The notes under the pieces are model-generated. The model was not told where the DNA came from. It did not search any database and saw only the letters and a list, made by a program, of their open reading frames with translations. DNA of 64,000 bases, taken from assembly GCF_000426645.1 (NCBI RefSeq), contig NZ_AUFT01000001.1, positions 310,001-374,000 of the forward strand, in the 5' to 3' direction. Within the stretch, counting starts at the first letter, position 1, and each line of letters starts with the position of its first letter. The translations under genes and the position numbers were made by a program. Shown here piece by piece: positions 9,646 to 17,854 of this stretch. This DNA is from Nakamurella lactea DSM 19367. Lineage in GTDB: Bacteria > Actinomycetota > Actinomycetes > Mycobacteriales > Nakamurellaceae.

Positions 9646-10788
9646 TCAAGGGCTGCCGCGGCGACCGTGGGTGCGCGGCGGGTCGTACCCACCGTCCGGC
9701 GGGACCATCTCGGCCCGTACACCGAGCAGTCGAACGGGCCGGTCGTCGGCGAGTTCGCCGAACAGGTCCTGCGCGGTGCCGGCGATGACGGCGGGGTCGA
9801 AGGTGGGCTCGGGCAGCTTGCGGACCCGGGTGACGGTGAAGAACGGCGCGAATCGCACCTTGAGGTGCACCCGGGCGCAGGCCCTGTCCTCTGCGCGGAT
9901 GTCGGTGACCACCTGGTCGGACAGCTCGCGCAGTGCCGCGATCACCTCTTCGGGGGTGACGAGATTGTGCTGGTAAGTGGTTTCCCGCCCGTGCGCCCTG
10001 GCGATCCACGGGGTGTCGTCGACAACGGCGCTGCTCTCCCCCCGGCCCAGCCGGCCGATGTGCGGGCCGGTGTTCGGCCCGAACTCGGTGATCAGCGGGT
10101 CGTCGGGGGACGCGGCCAGTTCCCGCACGGTGCGGATCCCCAGGCCGGCCAGGCGCTCGGCGATCCGCTTGCCGACACCCCACAGCGCACCGGTCGGTCG
10201 GTCGCCCATCACCTCCATCCAGTTGTCCCTGGTGAGCCGGAAGACTCCTTGCGGCTTACCGAATTCGGTGGCGATCTTGGCCCGCACCTTGGTGTCGCCG
10301 ATGCCAACCGAGCAGTGCAGCCCGGTCGCGGCCAGCACGGCCGCCTGTAGTGCCCTGGCGATGGACTCGGGTGCATCGTCAGCCCCGTCGGTGGCCTCGG
10401 TGCCGTCGGTAGCCTCGGTGCCGTCGGTGGCCTCGGTGGCCTCGGTGCTCACCCCGACGAACGCCTCGTCCCAGCCGAGCAGTTCGACCACTGTGCCGGG
10501 AAACGCACGCAGCGTCGACATCACCTGCTCCGAGGCGGCCTCGTACACCGGGAAGTCAACCGGGAGGAACACCGCGTCCGGGCATTTGCGGACGGCGATC
10601 TTGAGCGGCATCCCTGACCGGATACCGAATTCGCGGGCCTCGTAGGAGGCGGTGGACACCACCGCCCGTTCCGACGGATCGCCGCGCCCGCCGACCACCA
10701 CCGGCCGACCGGCCAACTCCGGCCGGCGCAGGATCTCCACCGCCGCCAGGAACTGGTCCATGTCGACGTGCAACACCCAGCCGGTCAT
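9646..10788 (-). CDS. dinB: DNA polymerase IV (DinB, Y-family)
   Basis: A 380-residue translesion polymerase. The first metal-binding motif HVDMDQF places Asp9 in the active site. The second motif reads LGWDEAF (Asp107, Glu108) instead of the common SIDEAF, the form I recall in the actinobacterial DinP subgroup. A helix-hairpin-helix thumb (GVGKRIAERLAGLGI) and a little-finger domain follow. Residues 115-137, directly after the catalytic Asp/Glu, are a (TEATDG)n repeat not needed by the fold. The start at 10788 begins at the conserved MTGWVLHVDMD; a longer upstream reading has no family match. No SOS box was recognised upstream. Confidence 0.93.
   Translation of the reverse strand: MTGWVLHVDMDQFLAAVEILRRPELAGRPVVVGGRGDPSERAVVSTASYEAREFGIRSGMPLKIAVRKCPDAVFLPVDFPVYEAASEQVMSTLRAFPGTVVELLGWDEAFVGVSTEATEATDGTEATDGTEATDGADDAPESIARALQAAVLAATGLHCSVGIGDTKVRAKIATEFGKPQGVFRLTRDNWMEVMGDRPTGALWGVGKRIAERLAGLGIRTVRELAASPDDPLITEFGPNTGPHIGRLGRGESSAVVDDTPWIARAHGRETTYQHNLVTPEEVIAALRELSDQVVTDIRAEDRACARVHLKVRFAPFFTVTRVRKLPEPTFDPAVIAGTAQDLFGELADDRPVRLLGVRAEMVPPDGGYDPPRTHGRRGSP
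10387..10449. repeat. 18-bp in-frame tandem repeat inside dinB
   Basis: Three 18-bp units (10387-10404, 10405-10422, 10423-10440) and a partial fourth differ by single bases. In the coding strand they encode (TEATDG)n just after the catalytic WDEAF motif. The unit length is a multiple of three, so copy-number change would keep the frame. Confidence 0.85.
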
Positions 10789-10857
10789 CGCTTCATTCTG
10801 CGGAGTACGCGCAGAACCCGCCAGCTCGGAGCCTTCCGCCCCGCCCGTCAGCCCCCG

Positions 10858-10894
10858 CCGTTCCCGAAGCCGCCGACTCGGAAGGTTTCTCCCC
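10858..10894. repeat. Short interspersed repeat, copy A
   Basis: A 37-base sequence just upstream of dinB that matches positions 12438-12474 at 30 of 37 bases with no gaps. Its inner 16 bases (10873-10888, CCGACTCGGAAGGTTT) also recur exactly at 12401-12416. All copies lie in intergenic or 5' flanking DNA around the dinB-Nudix-DUF559 segment. Confidence 0.6.
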
Positions 10895-10902
10895 ACCCGG
10901 CC

Positions 10903-11382
10903 TCACTCCGGCGGGAATCCGTACATCAGGATCGGCGGCGTCGCGCCGGCGCGCAGCAGCTCGAACACTCTCAACTCATGCGGGACAACAGGTTCCGGTA
11001 GCGCATCCAGGGCGAACCAGCCGAGGTCGGCGCACTTGTCGGGCTCGACGATGCGCGGCGTTCCCTGCCACGTTGTCGCGATGAAGAAGTAGTCGACCCG
11101 TTCGTCGATCGAGTTGCCGTTACCGCCTGTGCGGTGCATCGCCGTGAGCGGGGTGAGTCCGACCTGGCCGACGCCGAGTTCCTCCGCCGCCTCCCGACGG
11201 GCGGCCGCGAAGGCCGATTCACCGTCCTCGACGTGCCCGGCGGCCGCGGTTGCCCAGTACCCATCCAGGTATCCGGTTCCGGCCCGCAGTTGGAGCAGCA
11301 CCTCGGTCGAGGATCCTCCGTCCCGGAGAAAGATGACATACGCAGCTGGGACAACCCGGAATCGGTCCGCGGACGGTGGCAT
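10903..11382 (-). CDS. Nudix hydrolase
   Basis: A 159-residue single-domain Nudix protein that should cleave a nucleoside-diphosphate-linked substrate. The Nudix box covers residues 49-71 (GHVEDGE, then REAAEELGV), with the metal-binding REAAEE core intact. The N-terminal strand RVVPAAYVIFLRD and the later YFFIATTW strand are typical of MutT/IDI-like members. Substrate cannot be predicted. The ATG at 11382 precedes the conserved fold by nine residues. It is upstream of dinB on the same strand, separated by the interspersed repeat, so a house-cleaning role next to a translesion polymerase is possible but speculative. Confidence 0.85.
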   Translation of the reverse strand: MPPSADRFRVVPAAYVIFLRDGGSSTEVLLQLRAGTGYLDGYWATAAAGHVEDGESAFAAARREAAEELGVGQVGLTPLTAMHRTGGNGNSIDERVDYFFIATTWQGTPRIVEPDKCADLGWFALDALPEPVVPHELRVFELLRAGATPPILMYGFPPE

Positions 11383-11396
11383 CCGCCCACGGTAGC

Positions 11397-12337
11397 TCAG
11401 TCGCTGTCGTCGACAGCGCCGTGCGGGCTGGCTCGAAAGTACCTGCGCCAGACATTCTTCGGCTCCGGCATCGGCATCCCGACGGACCGGGCAGCGTCGC
11501 ACACCCGTCGCAGGATGTCGGCCGGATCGGCGAAGAAGTCCTGGCCGATCACCACCACCAGCCGCCAACTCCTGCCATCCAGGTATTCGCGCCGCCGCAC
11601 GTCGCGCCTCCACTGGTCGGGACTCTCTGCGTGATGTCGGCCGTCGTACTCGACACCGAGCCGGTGCTCGACATACGCCAGGTCGAGTCGGCAGACCAGC
11701 GTGCCGTCCGGCGCGCACAGACGATGGTTGACGGTCGGCTCCGGCAGACCGGCCAGCACGATCAACAGCCGTAGCCGGGTCTCCATCGGCGATTCGACGT
11801 CGGCGCGGACCATCCGCGCCGCCTGTCGGGCGCGCGCCGCAGCGCTCCCACGCCATTCCTCGGTGGCGGTGCGAAGTTCGGCCAGCGTCGTCGACTCCGC
11901 CTGCACCAACGAATCCCCGAAGATCACCAGATCGACGAGGTCGAGCAGCGGCGCGAGATCGAGAAATGTCTGAGCTCCGGTGGTCATCGGCAAGCCCCCG
12001 ACCATCCTGGCCCGAATCGGCCGAACGGTTCGGTGCGCGACGACACCCGAGCGCTGGGTCCTCCGGGAGCCCGGCGTGGTGACGTGGATGTCCGGATGTT
12101 GCGGCACGACCCACCGAGCAACCTGGCGGCGGTGAAGTGGCTGAGGACGGTGCGCTCGCCGGTCGCCATCAGCACGGCTCTGGCCCGCTCTCGCAGCGTG
12201 ATGCCGGCCGCATTCGTGGTGTAGACGCCACGAGTCAGCCGACCGTCAGCGAGGCCGGCGAGTTGGCGTTTCGAGATACCGCGTGCCGCTGCCTGGGTCG
12301 TGCGGAACAGTCGGCCGCGATCGTCCTTGGTGGTCAC
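11397..12337 (-). pseudogene. Frameshifted AbiEi-like / DUF559 endonuclease-fold gene
   Basis: Two reading frames together give one recognisable actinobacterial protein. The 5' part starts at GTG 12337 and encodes a winged-helix antitoxin-like domain (GISKRQLAGLADGRLTRGVY, then HFTAARLLGG). The 3' part continues in another frame as PQHPDIHVTTPGSRRTQRSG and ends in a DUF559/Vsr-like nuclease-fold domain (CRLDLAYVEHRLGVEYDGRHH, then WRLVVVIGQDF). The join falls at the CCC run 12110-12112, where the frames differ by one missing base. The C-terminal Asp and Glu residues of the nuclease fold are kept, so decay is recent, or this is a sequencing error. The family is of unknown function and often multicopy. 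Confidence 0.75.
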
Positions 12338-12400
12338 GTATCCAGCCTGCGCGATCCGGCAGCTCGGCTGCGAGTTATCCACAATGGGCGCGCGAACCCT

Positions 12401-12416
12401 CCGACTCGGAAGGTTT
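12401..12416. repeat. Short interspersed repeat, 16-base copy
   Basis: CCGACTCGGAAGGTTT is an exact copy of positions 10873-10888. It lies 64 bases upstream of the frameshifted DUF559 gene start and 21 bases from the next copy at 12438-12474. Confidence 0.6.
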
Positions 12417-12437
12417 CCGCTCAACCGAGAGGCATCG

Positions 12438-12474
12438 CCGTTCCCGAAGTTGCCGAGTCGGAGAGTTGTTCCCC
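12438..12474. repeat. Short interspersed repeat, copy B
   Basis: This sequence matches 10858-10894 at 30 of 37 positions without gaps. The 227-base stretch 12338-12564 between the DUF559 gene and the small Cys-rich gene holds this copy, the 16-base copy, and the ribosome site of the downstream gene. No other coding feature is seen there. Confidence 0.55.
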
Positions 12475-12564
12475 GCCACCATTTTCGGGGCATGTGGACA
12501 ACCGCGGCCGAGTGTCGGTGCTCGTGCTCACCATGGGGGCACCAACCCGACCAAGGAGGAAACC

Positions 12565-12831
12565 ATGCTCACCACATCCATCGACCCCGGCCTCGCCCCG
12601 GATCTGGCCGGCAGTCTCACCACGGACCGGCCCCGTTGCGAATGTCAGCACAACGACCCAGGGAGGATCGGGCGATGTCCCGAACGAGCCGGCGTCCGGG
12701 TCACGCTCGTCTGCGCTGTGGATGGTTGCAGCGACGCCGCCGGCGTCTACCTGCTGTGCCGTCCGTGTCTGAGCTCGTGGCAACGCAACGCCGGCGCCAA
12801 AGGGCTGAAGGTCCGCGTCCGTGCCTTGTGA
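12565..12831 (+). CDS. Small Cys-rich protein, possible zinc ribbon
   Basis: An 88-residue protein with a strong ribosome site (AAGGAGGA at 12553-12560, 4 bases before ATG). Seven cysteines fall in paired arrangements: CEC, C-P, LVCAVDGC and LLCRPC. This pattern is suggestive of one or two zinc-binding knuckles. No family was recognised. The N-terminus (LTTSIDPGLAPDLAGSL) is hydrophilic with no signal peptide. It is followed by the convergent DUF5130 gene. The ribosome site and codon use support a real gene despite the size. Confidence 0.6.
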   Translation: MLTTSIDPGLAPDLAGSLTTDRPRCECQHNDPGRIGRCPERAGVRVTLVCAVDGCSDAAGVYLLCRPCLSSWQRNAGAKGLKVRVRAL

Positions 12832-12870
12832 CCGGCCGGGCGGCGGCCCAGGACGGTCGAGCGCAGGCAG

Positions 12871-13332
12871 TTACCAGTTGGCGCGTTCGGGCAGCGTCCC
12901 CGCCTGGTCGGCGAGAGTGCGGACGCCGTTCACCAGGCCGCCGAGCAAGTCGCCGTCGGAGCAGGAGGCAATGGTCGAAAGCACGGCCAGCCGGGCACTG
13001 CGGTCGGAGATCCGGCGGCCGGATTCGGCCCCGGTCACCACCTCGACCACCTTCTGGCCCGGCGAGACCGCGAGCAGCACCGAGACGGTCGCCTCCGGGC
13101 CCAGTCCGGCCAGCAGCCCCTCGGACGTGGTCCGGGTGTCCGGACCCAGATCGCCCAGGTACACAGAGAAGCGCAGACCGGTGGCGCGTTCGGCGGCCGC
13201 AATCACCTCGTCCAGCGTGTTCCGCTCGGCCGTCGAGAACGGCGAACCCAGGTCACCCTGCGGGCCGACCGGCGGCGGCGACCACCTGACGGCGCGGCCA
13301 GGCTCGGGACTGGTCAGCTCACCATGCGCCAT
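12871..13332 (-). CDS. DUF5130 (TPM-like) protein, Rv2468c type
   Basis: A 153-residue cytoplasmic protein with a TPM-like alpha/beta core (FSTAERNTLDEVIAAAERAT, RFSVYLGDLG, VSVLLAVSPGQKVVEVVTG). It corresponds in position and length to M. tuberculosis Rv2468c, a conserved protein of unknown function between pepN and the HNH gene. The C-terminal helix DGDLLGGLVNGVRTLADQAG is amphipathic. Its start overlaps the stop of the upstream small membrane protein gene by 14 bases, so the two are coupled. No catalytic residues can be assigned. Confidence 0.78.
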   Translation of the reverse strand: MAHGELTSPEPGRAVRWSPPPVGPQGDLGSPFSTAERNTLDEVIAAAERATGLRFSVYLGDLGPDTRTTSEGLLAGLGPEATVSVLLAVSPGQKVVEVVTGAESGRRISDRSARLAVLSTIASCSDGDLLGGLVNGVRTLADQAGTLPERANW

Positions 13333-13546
13333 GTGCGCCTCCTCGTCCGGTCGGGGCAACGGTGTCGGCCGGCACCGTCACCGGGGTGTCACCAGCCCAC
13401 CACTGCGGAGCGAATTCCCAGGTCTCACCGATCCGTCGCCGCGCCTTTTCCCTGGCCCGGCCGGGCAGCATGGTGCAGGCCGCGATGAACCCGTAGATCA
13501 GGGCCGGGATACCGACGAAGACCGCGATGATTTGCAGGGTGTTCAC
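13319..13546 (-). CDS. ctaJ: Small membrane protein, aa3 cytochrome oxidase subunit CtaJ-like
   Basis: A 75-residue single-span protein. Residues 3-24 form one transmembrane helix (TLQIIAVFVGIPALIYGFIA). A basic stretch and a WEFAPQWWAGDTPV tail follow. The layout and the gene place (between the Rv2468c-like and Rv2469c-like genes) match the CtaJ subunit of the mycobacterial bc1-aa3 supercomplex as I remember it. If so, it sits on the cytochrome oxidase in the membrane. The GTG start at 13546 begins right before the helix. The downstream gene overlaps it. Assignment rests on length, helix and position and is moderate. Confidence 0.62.
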   Translation of the reverse strand: MNTLQIIAVFVGIPALIYGFIAACTMLPGRAREKARRRIGETWEFAPQWWAGDTPVTVPADTVAPTGRGGAHGAW

Positions 13547-13653
13547 AGTTGTCCACGGTATCCGACAACTGCCGGGCGGGCCCCGCCGGGCACGCCCGAA
13601 TTGCCGATCGACCAACCGCGGTCTGCGCAGTCGTCACGGATCCTGCGACCCGA

Positions 13654-14316
13654 TCAGGCTGCGCCGACCAACCAAGGGCTCCAGGCCGGGTCGGTATCGT
13701 CCGTCAGCCACACCCGGCCACCGCCGGCCCTGGCCGGCGGACCCGGCGCGAACGGCAGCGACCAGCCCAGCTCGCCGAGCAGGCGGTCGGCCTTGCGCGT
13801 GTTGCACCGAGAGCAACACGCCACGCAGTTCTCCCAGGAGTGCAGGCCGCCCCGGCTGCGCGGCTGGACGTGGTCGATGGTGTCGGCGCGGTTGCCGCAG
13901 TAGGCGCAGGTCCTTCGGTCCCGGCGCAGGATGCCGGCCCTGGTGATCGAGGTGGCCGGCTGGTACGGCACTCGGACGTACCGGTTGAGCCGCACCACCG
14001 CCGGAATGGTGATCACCAAGGTCGGGGAATGCACCTGCGGATGGCCATCGCGTTCGGCGACGCATTCGGCCTTGCCGGCCAGCAGCAGCACCAGCGCCCG
14101 CCGACCGGTGACCACGGCGAGCGGCTCGTGAGTGGCATTGAGCAGCAGCACCCGCAAGCCGACACCGTGAGAGACCGGGGAGGATTCGACAGCGACGTCA
14201 AACATCGACGACCCGATGAGCGGATCGTCGACCAACGTCATTCCCGCGGGGGTCCCCGCGGCAGCGGCAGCGTGCGCCGCCCTGGGTTGTCGTACCTTCG
14301 ACCGCGCTCGACTCAT
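13654..14316 (-). CDS. HNH endonuclease-domain protein, Rv2469c type
   Basis: A 220-residue protein with an HNH nuclease module in the C-terminal half. Zinc-binding pairs CAYC and CSRC flank the core DTIDHVQPRSRGGLHSWEN, with the catalytic His in DHV and the Asn in WENCV. The preceding domain (LRVLLLNATHEPLAVVTGRRA) is characteristic of actinobacterial HNH proteins that are not phage- or intron-linked. It matches Rv2469c by position and size. The native role is not established; DNA repair or restriction-like cleavage are both possible. Start 14316 has a GAGGACG element upstream. Confidence 0.87.
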   Translation of the reverse strand: MSRARSKVRQPRAAHAAAAAGTPAGMTLVDDPLIGSSMFDVAVESSPVSHGVGLRVLLLNATHEPLAVVTGRRALVLLLAGKAECVAERDGHPQVHSPTLVITIPAVVRLNRYVRVPYQPATSITRAGILRRDRRTCAYCGNRADTIDHVQPRSRGGLHSWENCVACCSRCNTRKADRLLGELGWSLPFAPGPPARAGGGRVWLTDDTDPAWSPWLVGAA

Positions 14317-14514
14317 CGGCTCGTCCTCGTTCGGCTCGCCGGCGACCGCCCACCCGACAGGCATCCTGTGAGCGGCACCGTGATCAACGGATGCTCGCTC
14401 AGTCAACCGTGTCATGGCCGATCCGGCCAGGTGATTTGTCGTACGTGTCGTGGAAATATCACCTGACGGACGGGTGAACAATCGCCCGGACGGACCTCTT
14501 CGCTACCGTGGTCG

Positions 14515-15537
14515 ATGATCCGGAGCCGCCGGACCTCGCCCTCCGGAAGGATCGCCGTGACATCCCTGGCACCAGCCTGCGCCGCCGACATCGGCAGCTG
14601 GTGCGAGCGGATCTGGTCGGGTACCGGCATGGGGTGGCTCGCCGAAAACGTCGACGGGATCGTCCGGCACGGCCTGCGGATCCTGCTGATCATCGTCATC
14701 GCGCTGGTCATCCGGTTCCTGCTGCACCGGGTGATCGGCCGGCTGACGAAGGTCGCTCACGGCTCGCTCCCCTCGGCGCTGCGGCCACTGCAGGAGCGGG
14801 CGGACAACCTGCTGCTGGGGCCGGCCGGGACGGCCCGGCGCACCCAGCGCGCCCAGTCGCTCGGTTCGCTACTCAAGTCGGTGACCTCGTTCTTCGTCTT
14901 CACCGTCGCACTGATCCTGATCCTCGCCGAGATCGGCATCAACATCGGCCCGCTGTTGGCCAGCGCCGGTATCGCCGGCATCGCCATCGGTTTCGGGGCC
15001 CAGAACCTGATCAAGGACTTCCTGTCCGGCATCTTCATGCTGCTGGAGGACCAGTACGGCGTGGGCGACGTCGTCGATCTCCAGCTGGCGACCGGCACCG
15101 TGATTGCTGTCACCCTGCGCACCACCACCATCCGCAGCGCGGACGGCGCCATCTGGTACGTCCGCAACGGCGAAGTGCTCAGGGTCGGAAACTCCAGCCA
15201 GGGCGAATCCGTGGTGACCATCGATCTGCCGCTGAGCTATCGGGCGGATACTGCGAAGGCCGGCAAGGTCGCGCTGGCGACGGCGACCTCGGTGGCCGAG
15301 TCCGAGGAGTTCGCCGAACAGATGGTCAGCATGCCGGAGATGCAGGGCGTGGTGTCGATGGCCAGCGACGCGGTGACCATCCGGTTGGTCGCCACGGTGC
15401 GGGCCGGGCAGCAGTGGGCGTTCGGCCGGGCCGTCCGCAGCTCGGTGGCGGAGGCCTTCGCCGCATCGGGCATTCCGTCACCGGCGTCGGATCTGCGACG
15501 CTGGGATTCCACCGACACGACCGGAGACGCGACATGA
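14515..15537 (+). CDS. Small-conductance mechanosensitive channel (MscS family)
   Basis: A 340-residue MscS-type channel that should open under membrane tension to release solutes. Three hydrophobic segments are visible (about 43-66, 122-140, 147-170). The last holds the pore-lining pattern [21 protein letters not shown], with the Gly/Ala spacing of TM3. The beta domain follows ([27 protein letters not shown]). Its TGA overlaps the globin ATG by 4 bases, so channel and globin are translationally coupled. In the mycobacterial order the globin has no channel gene directly before it, as far as I recall. Confidence 0.9.
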   Translation: MIRSRRTSPSGRIAVTSLAPACAADIGSWCERIWSGTGMGWLAENVDGIVRHGLRILLIIVIALVIRFLLHRVIGRLTKVAHGSLPSALRPLQERADNLLLGPAGTARRTQRAQSLGSLLKSVTSFFVFTVALILILAEIGINIGPLLASAGIAGIAIGFGAQNLIKDFLSGIFMLLEDQYGVGDVVDLQLATGTVIAVTLRTTTIRSADGAIWYVRNGEVLRVGNSSQGESVVTIDLPLSYRADTAKAGKVALATATSVAESEEFAEQMVSMPEMQGVVSMASDAVTIRLVATVRAGQQWAFGRAVRSSVAEAFAASGIPSPASDLRRWDSTDTTGDAT

Positions 15538-15962
15538 CCGCAGGCGAGCCGCTGCCGCTGCACGGCACGCAGGTTCCAGATGAGCAGCCGGCGACCTTCT
15601 ACGACGAGGTCGGCGGGCACCCGGTGTTCGAGGCGTTGATCCATCGCTTCTATCAGTTGGTGGCCGTCGACCCGATCCTGCGGCCGTTGTACCCCGAGGA
15701 GGACCTGGGACCGGCCGAGGTCCGGTTCCGGATGTTCCTGGAGCAGTACTGGGGCGGCCCACGCACCTACTCCCAGCAGCGCGGGCACCCACGGCTGCGG
15801 ATGCGGCACGCGCCGTTCGTGATCGGCATCCGGGAGCGTGACGCCTGGCTGACCGCCATGCGCACGGCCATCGACGAGGCTCCGTTGACGCCCGAGCAGG
15901 ACGCGCGGTTGTGGGACTACTTGACGATGGCTGCCGACAGCATGATCAACTCGGCGAACTGA
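15534..15962 (+). CDS. glbO: Group II truncated hemoglobin O
   Basis: A 142-residue 2-on-2 globin binding heme and diatomic ligands (O2, NO), linked to respiration and NO tolerance in mycobacteria. Key residues match TrHbO: proximal His92 in RMRHAPF, Trp105 (G8) in ERDAWL, and distal Tyr40 (B10) and Tyr53 (CD1) in RFYQLV and LYPEE. The [14 protein letters not shown] stretch is nearly invariant in the family. It starts inside the stop codon of the MscS gene and is followed after 92 bases by aglA, as in Rv2470-Rv2471. Confidence 0.96.
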   Translation: MTAGEPLPLHGTQVPDEQPATFYDEVGGHPVFEALIHRFYQLVAVDPILRPLYPEEDLGPAEVRFRMFLEQYWGGPRTYSQQRGHPRLRMRHAPFVIGIRERDAWLTAMRTAIDEAPLTPEQDARLWDYLTMAADSMINSAN

Positions 15963-16054
15963 CCCGCCCGAACCGCAGCACCGGCTCCGGTCGACTCGCT
16001 GCGCCGACCGGCCTTGACACGTCCGCCCCGTTCGGGCTGGCAGGATGACAAAGC

Positions 16055-17803
16055 GTGACAGACGCATACCCCATCCAGGCCCAGAGCCCGGCGGATTCGC
16101 CCGCATGGTGGACAACGGCGGTTGGCTACCAGGTCTACCTCCGGTCGTTCGCCGATTCGAACGGTGACGGCAACGGAGACCTGCCGGGCATCACCGAACA
16201 TCTCGGATATCTCGAACTGCTGGGCATCGACGTGGTGTGGATCAACCCGTTCTATCCCTCACCGATGGCCGACGCCGGCTACGACGTCGCCGATCCACGC
16301 GGCGTCGATCCACTGTTCGGCACCCTCGACGACGCCGACGCCCTGATCGCCGACGCCCACCATCGCGGGATGAAGGTGGTGGTCGACCTGGTGCCGAATC
16401 ACACCTCCGACCAGCGGGACTGGTTCGTCGCGGCGCTGGCCGCCAGCCCCGGGTCGGTCGAGCGGGCGCGTTACCACTTCCGTGACGGCAGCGGCGACGG
16501 CGGCAGCCGGCCGCCGAACAACTGGGCCAGCGTCTTCGGCGGGCCGGCCTGGACCAGAGTCGCCGACGGCCAGTGGTACCTGCATCTGTTCGCGCCCGAG
16601 CAACCGGATCTGAACTGGGACAACTCAGATGTCCTCGCCGACCTGGAGCGGACGCTGCGGTTCTGGCTCGATCGCGGCGTCGACGGATTCCGGATCGACG
16701 TCGCCCACGGGATGGCCAAGCCCGACGGACTGCCGGACGCGCCCGCGGGGTCGGTAGCGGCCTCGCTCGCCCCGAGCCTGCCGGAAGTCGCCATGTCCGG
16801 GGCCGACGGGTCGGTCATCGGCGGGCAGGGGTCTGACGGACCAGGGGCGGACGCGGCGGCCGGCGGTGTGGTGCCGGCGGCCGGCGGTGTGGTGCCGGCG
16901 GCCGGCGGTGTGGTGCCGGCGGCCGGCGGCCAGGACGACCCTCGGTTCGACGACGACGGCGTGCACGCCATCCATCGAATGATCCGCAAGGTGGTCGACG
17001 AGTACCCCGGCGCAACCACCCTCGGAGAGGTGTGGGTGTCCGACCCCGAACGGTTCGCCCGGTACTTGCGTTCGGACGAACTGCACCAGGCATTCGAGTT
17101 CGGGGTCCTGGAGGCACCGTTCCGGGCCGTCGCCCTGCAACAGGCGATCGATTCGGCGGTCAACGCCGCCTACTCGGTCGGTTCCAACCCGGTCTGGACC
17201 CTGTCGAACCATGACGTCCCGCGCTCGGTGACGCGCTACGGGGGCGGCCAGGTCGGTGTCGCGCGCGCCCGCGCGATGCTGCTGGTGGAGCTGGCGCTGC
17301 CGGGGGCCGTCTACCTGTACCAGGGTGAGGAACTCACGTTGCCGAGCGTTGAGGTGCCCGACGAGAGGCTGCAGGACCCGACCTGGGAGCGCAGCGGCCA
17401 CACCGAACGCGGGCGAGACTCCAGTCGGTTGCCGATGCCGTGGGAGGGCGACGTGCCCCCGTTCGGCTTCAGCACCGCGGAGCACACCTGGCTGCCCTCA
17501 CCCGCGGAATACGCGCCGCTGACGGTGGAGAAGGAGCTCGACGACCCCGCCTCGTCGATCAACCTGACCAGAGCGGCAATCGAGCTCCGATCGACACATC
17601 CCGCGTTCGGTGGCACCGAGATCTCCTGGTACGGGGCACCGACGGACTGCTTCGCCTTCCGCCGCGACGGCGGAGGGTTGGTCTGCGCGCTGAACGCCGG
17701 CAGCACGCCAATCACCCTGCCGCCCGGTCAGGTGCTGCTCACCTCGGCGCCGTTGATCGACGGCGAGCTTCCGGCGAACGCGGCGGCGTGGCTGGTGCCA
17801 TAA
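16055..17803 (+). CDS. aglA: Alpha-glucosidase (GH13 family)
   Basis: A 582-residue cytoplasmic GH13 glycoside hydrolase that releases glucose from alpha-glucosides. The catalytic triad is complete: nucleophile Asp215 (GFRIDVAHG), acid/base Glu325 (TLGEVWV) and transition-state stabiliser Asp387 (LSNHDVPR). The opening AVGYQVYLRSFADSNGDG is the standard first barrel strand. Between nucleophile and acid/base lies a long Gly/Pro/Ala-rich insert (about residues 230-295) that includes three copies of AAGGVVP, which explains the extra length over M. tuberculosis AglA. GTG start. It may use sugars imported by the AglE-like transporter at the left edge, although the genes are 13 kb apart. Confidence 0.93.
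   Translation: MTDAYPIQAQSPADSPAWWTTAVGYQVYLRSFADSNGDGNGDLPGITEHLGYLELLGIDVVWINPFYPSPMADAGYDVADPRGVDPLFGTLDDADALIADAHHRGMKVVVDLVPNHTSDQRDWFVAALAASPGSVERARYHFRDGSGDGGSRPPNNWASVFGGPAWTRVADGQWYLHLFAPEQPDLNWDNSDVLADLERTLRFWLDRGVDGFRIDVAHGMAKPDGLPDAPAGSVAASLAPSLPEVAMSGADGSVIGGQGSDGPGADAAAGGVVPAAGGVVPAAGGVVPAAGGQDDPRFDDDGVHAIHRMIRKVVDEYPGATTLGEVWVSDPERFARYLRSDELHQAFEFGVLEAPFRAVALQQAIDSAVNAAYSVGSNPVWTLSNHDVPRSVTRYGGGQVGVARARAMLLVELALPGAVYLYQGEELTLPSVEVPDERLQDPTWERSGHTERGRDSSRLPMPWEGDVPPFGFSTAEHTWLPSPAEYAPLTVEKELDDPASSINLTRAAIELRSTHPAFGGTEISWYGAPTDCFAFRRDGGGLVCALNAGSTPITLPPGQVLLTSAPLIDGELPANAAAWLVP
16856..16929. repeat. 21-bp in-frame tandem repeat inside aglA
   Basis: Three identical 21-bp units (16856-16876, 16877-16897, 16898-16918) and an 11-base partial unit encode AAGGVVP each. 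The perfect identity suggests recent expansion. It sits in a loop between catalytic Asp215 and Glu325 of the alpha-glucosidase. Confidence 0.9.
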
Positions 17804-17854
17804 CCGTCAGAACGTCCGTGCCGTCAGAACGTCAGTGCCGTCAGAACATCAGTG
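17804..17854. repeat. 17-bp tandem repeat between convergent genes
   Basis: Three 17-bp units (17804-17820, 17821-17837, 17838-17854; pattern CCGTCAGAACRTCMGTG) fill the gap directly after the aglA stop. The third unit contains the stop codon and last codons of the convergent Rv2474c-like gene. No hairpin terminator is seen here. Confidence 0.8.

Noticed and set aside
16856-16929. Possible second GH13 domain insertion
   Set aside because: The insert is only low-complexity Gly/Ala/Pro/Val built from a 21-bp repeat; no folded domain is evident.
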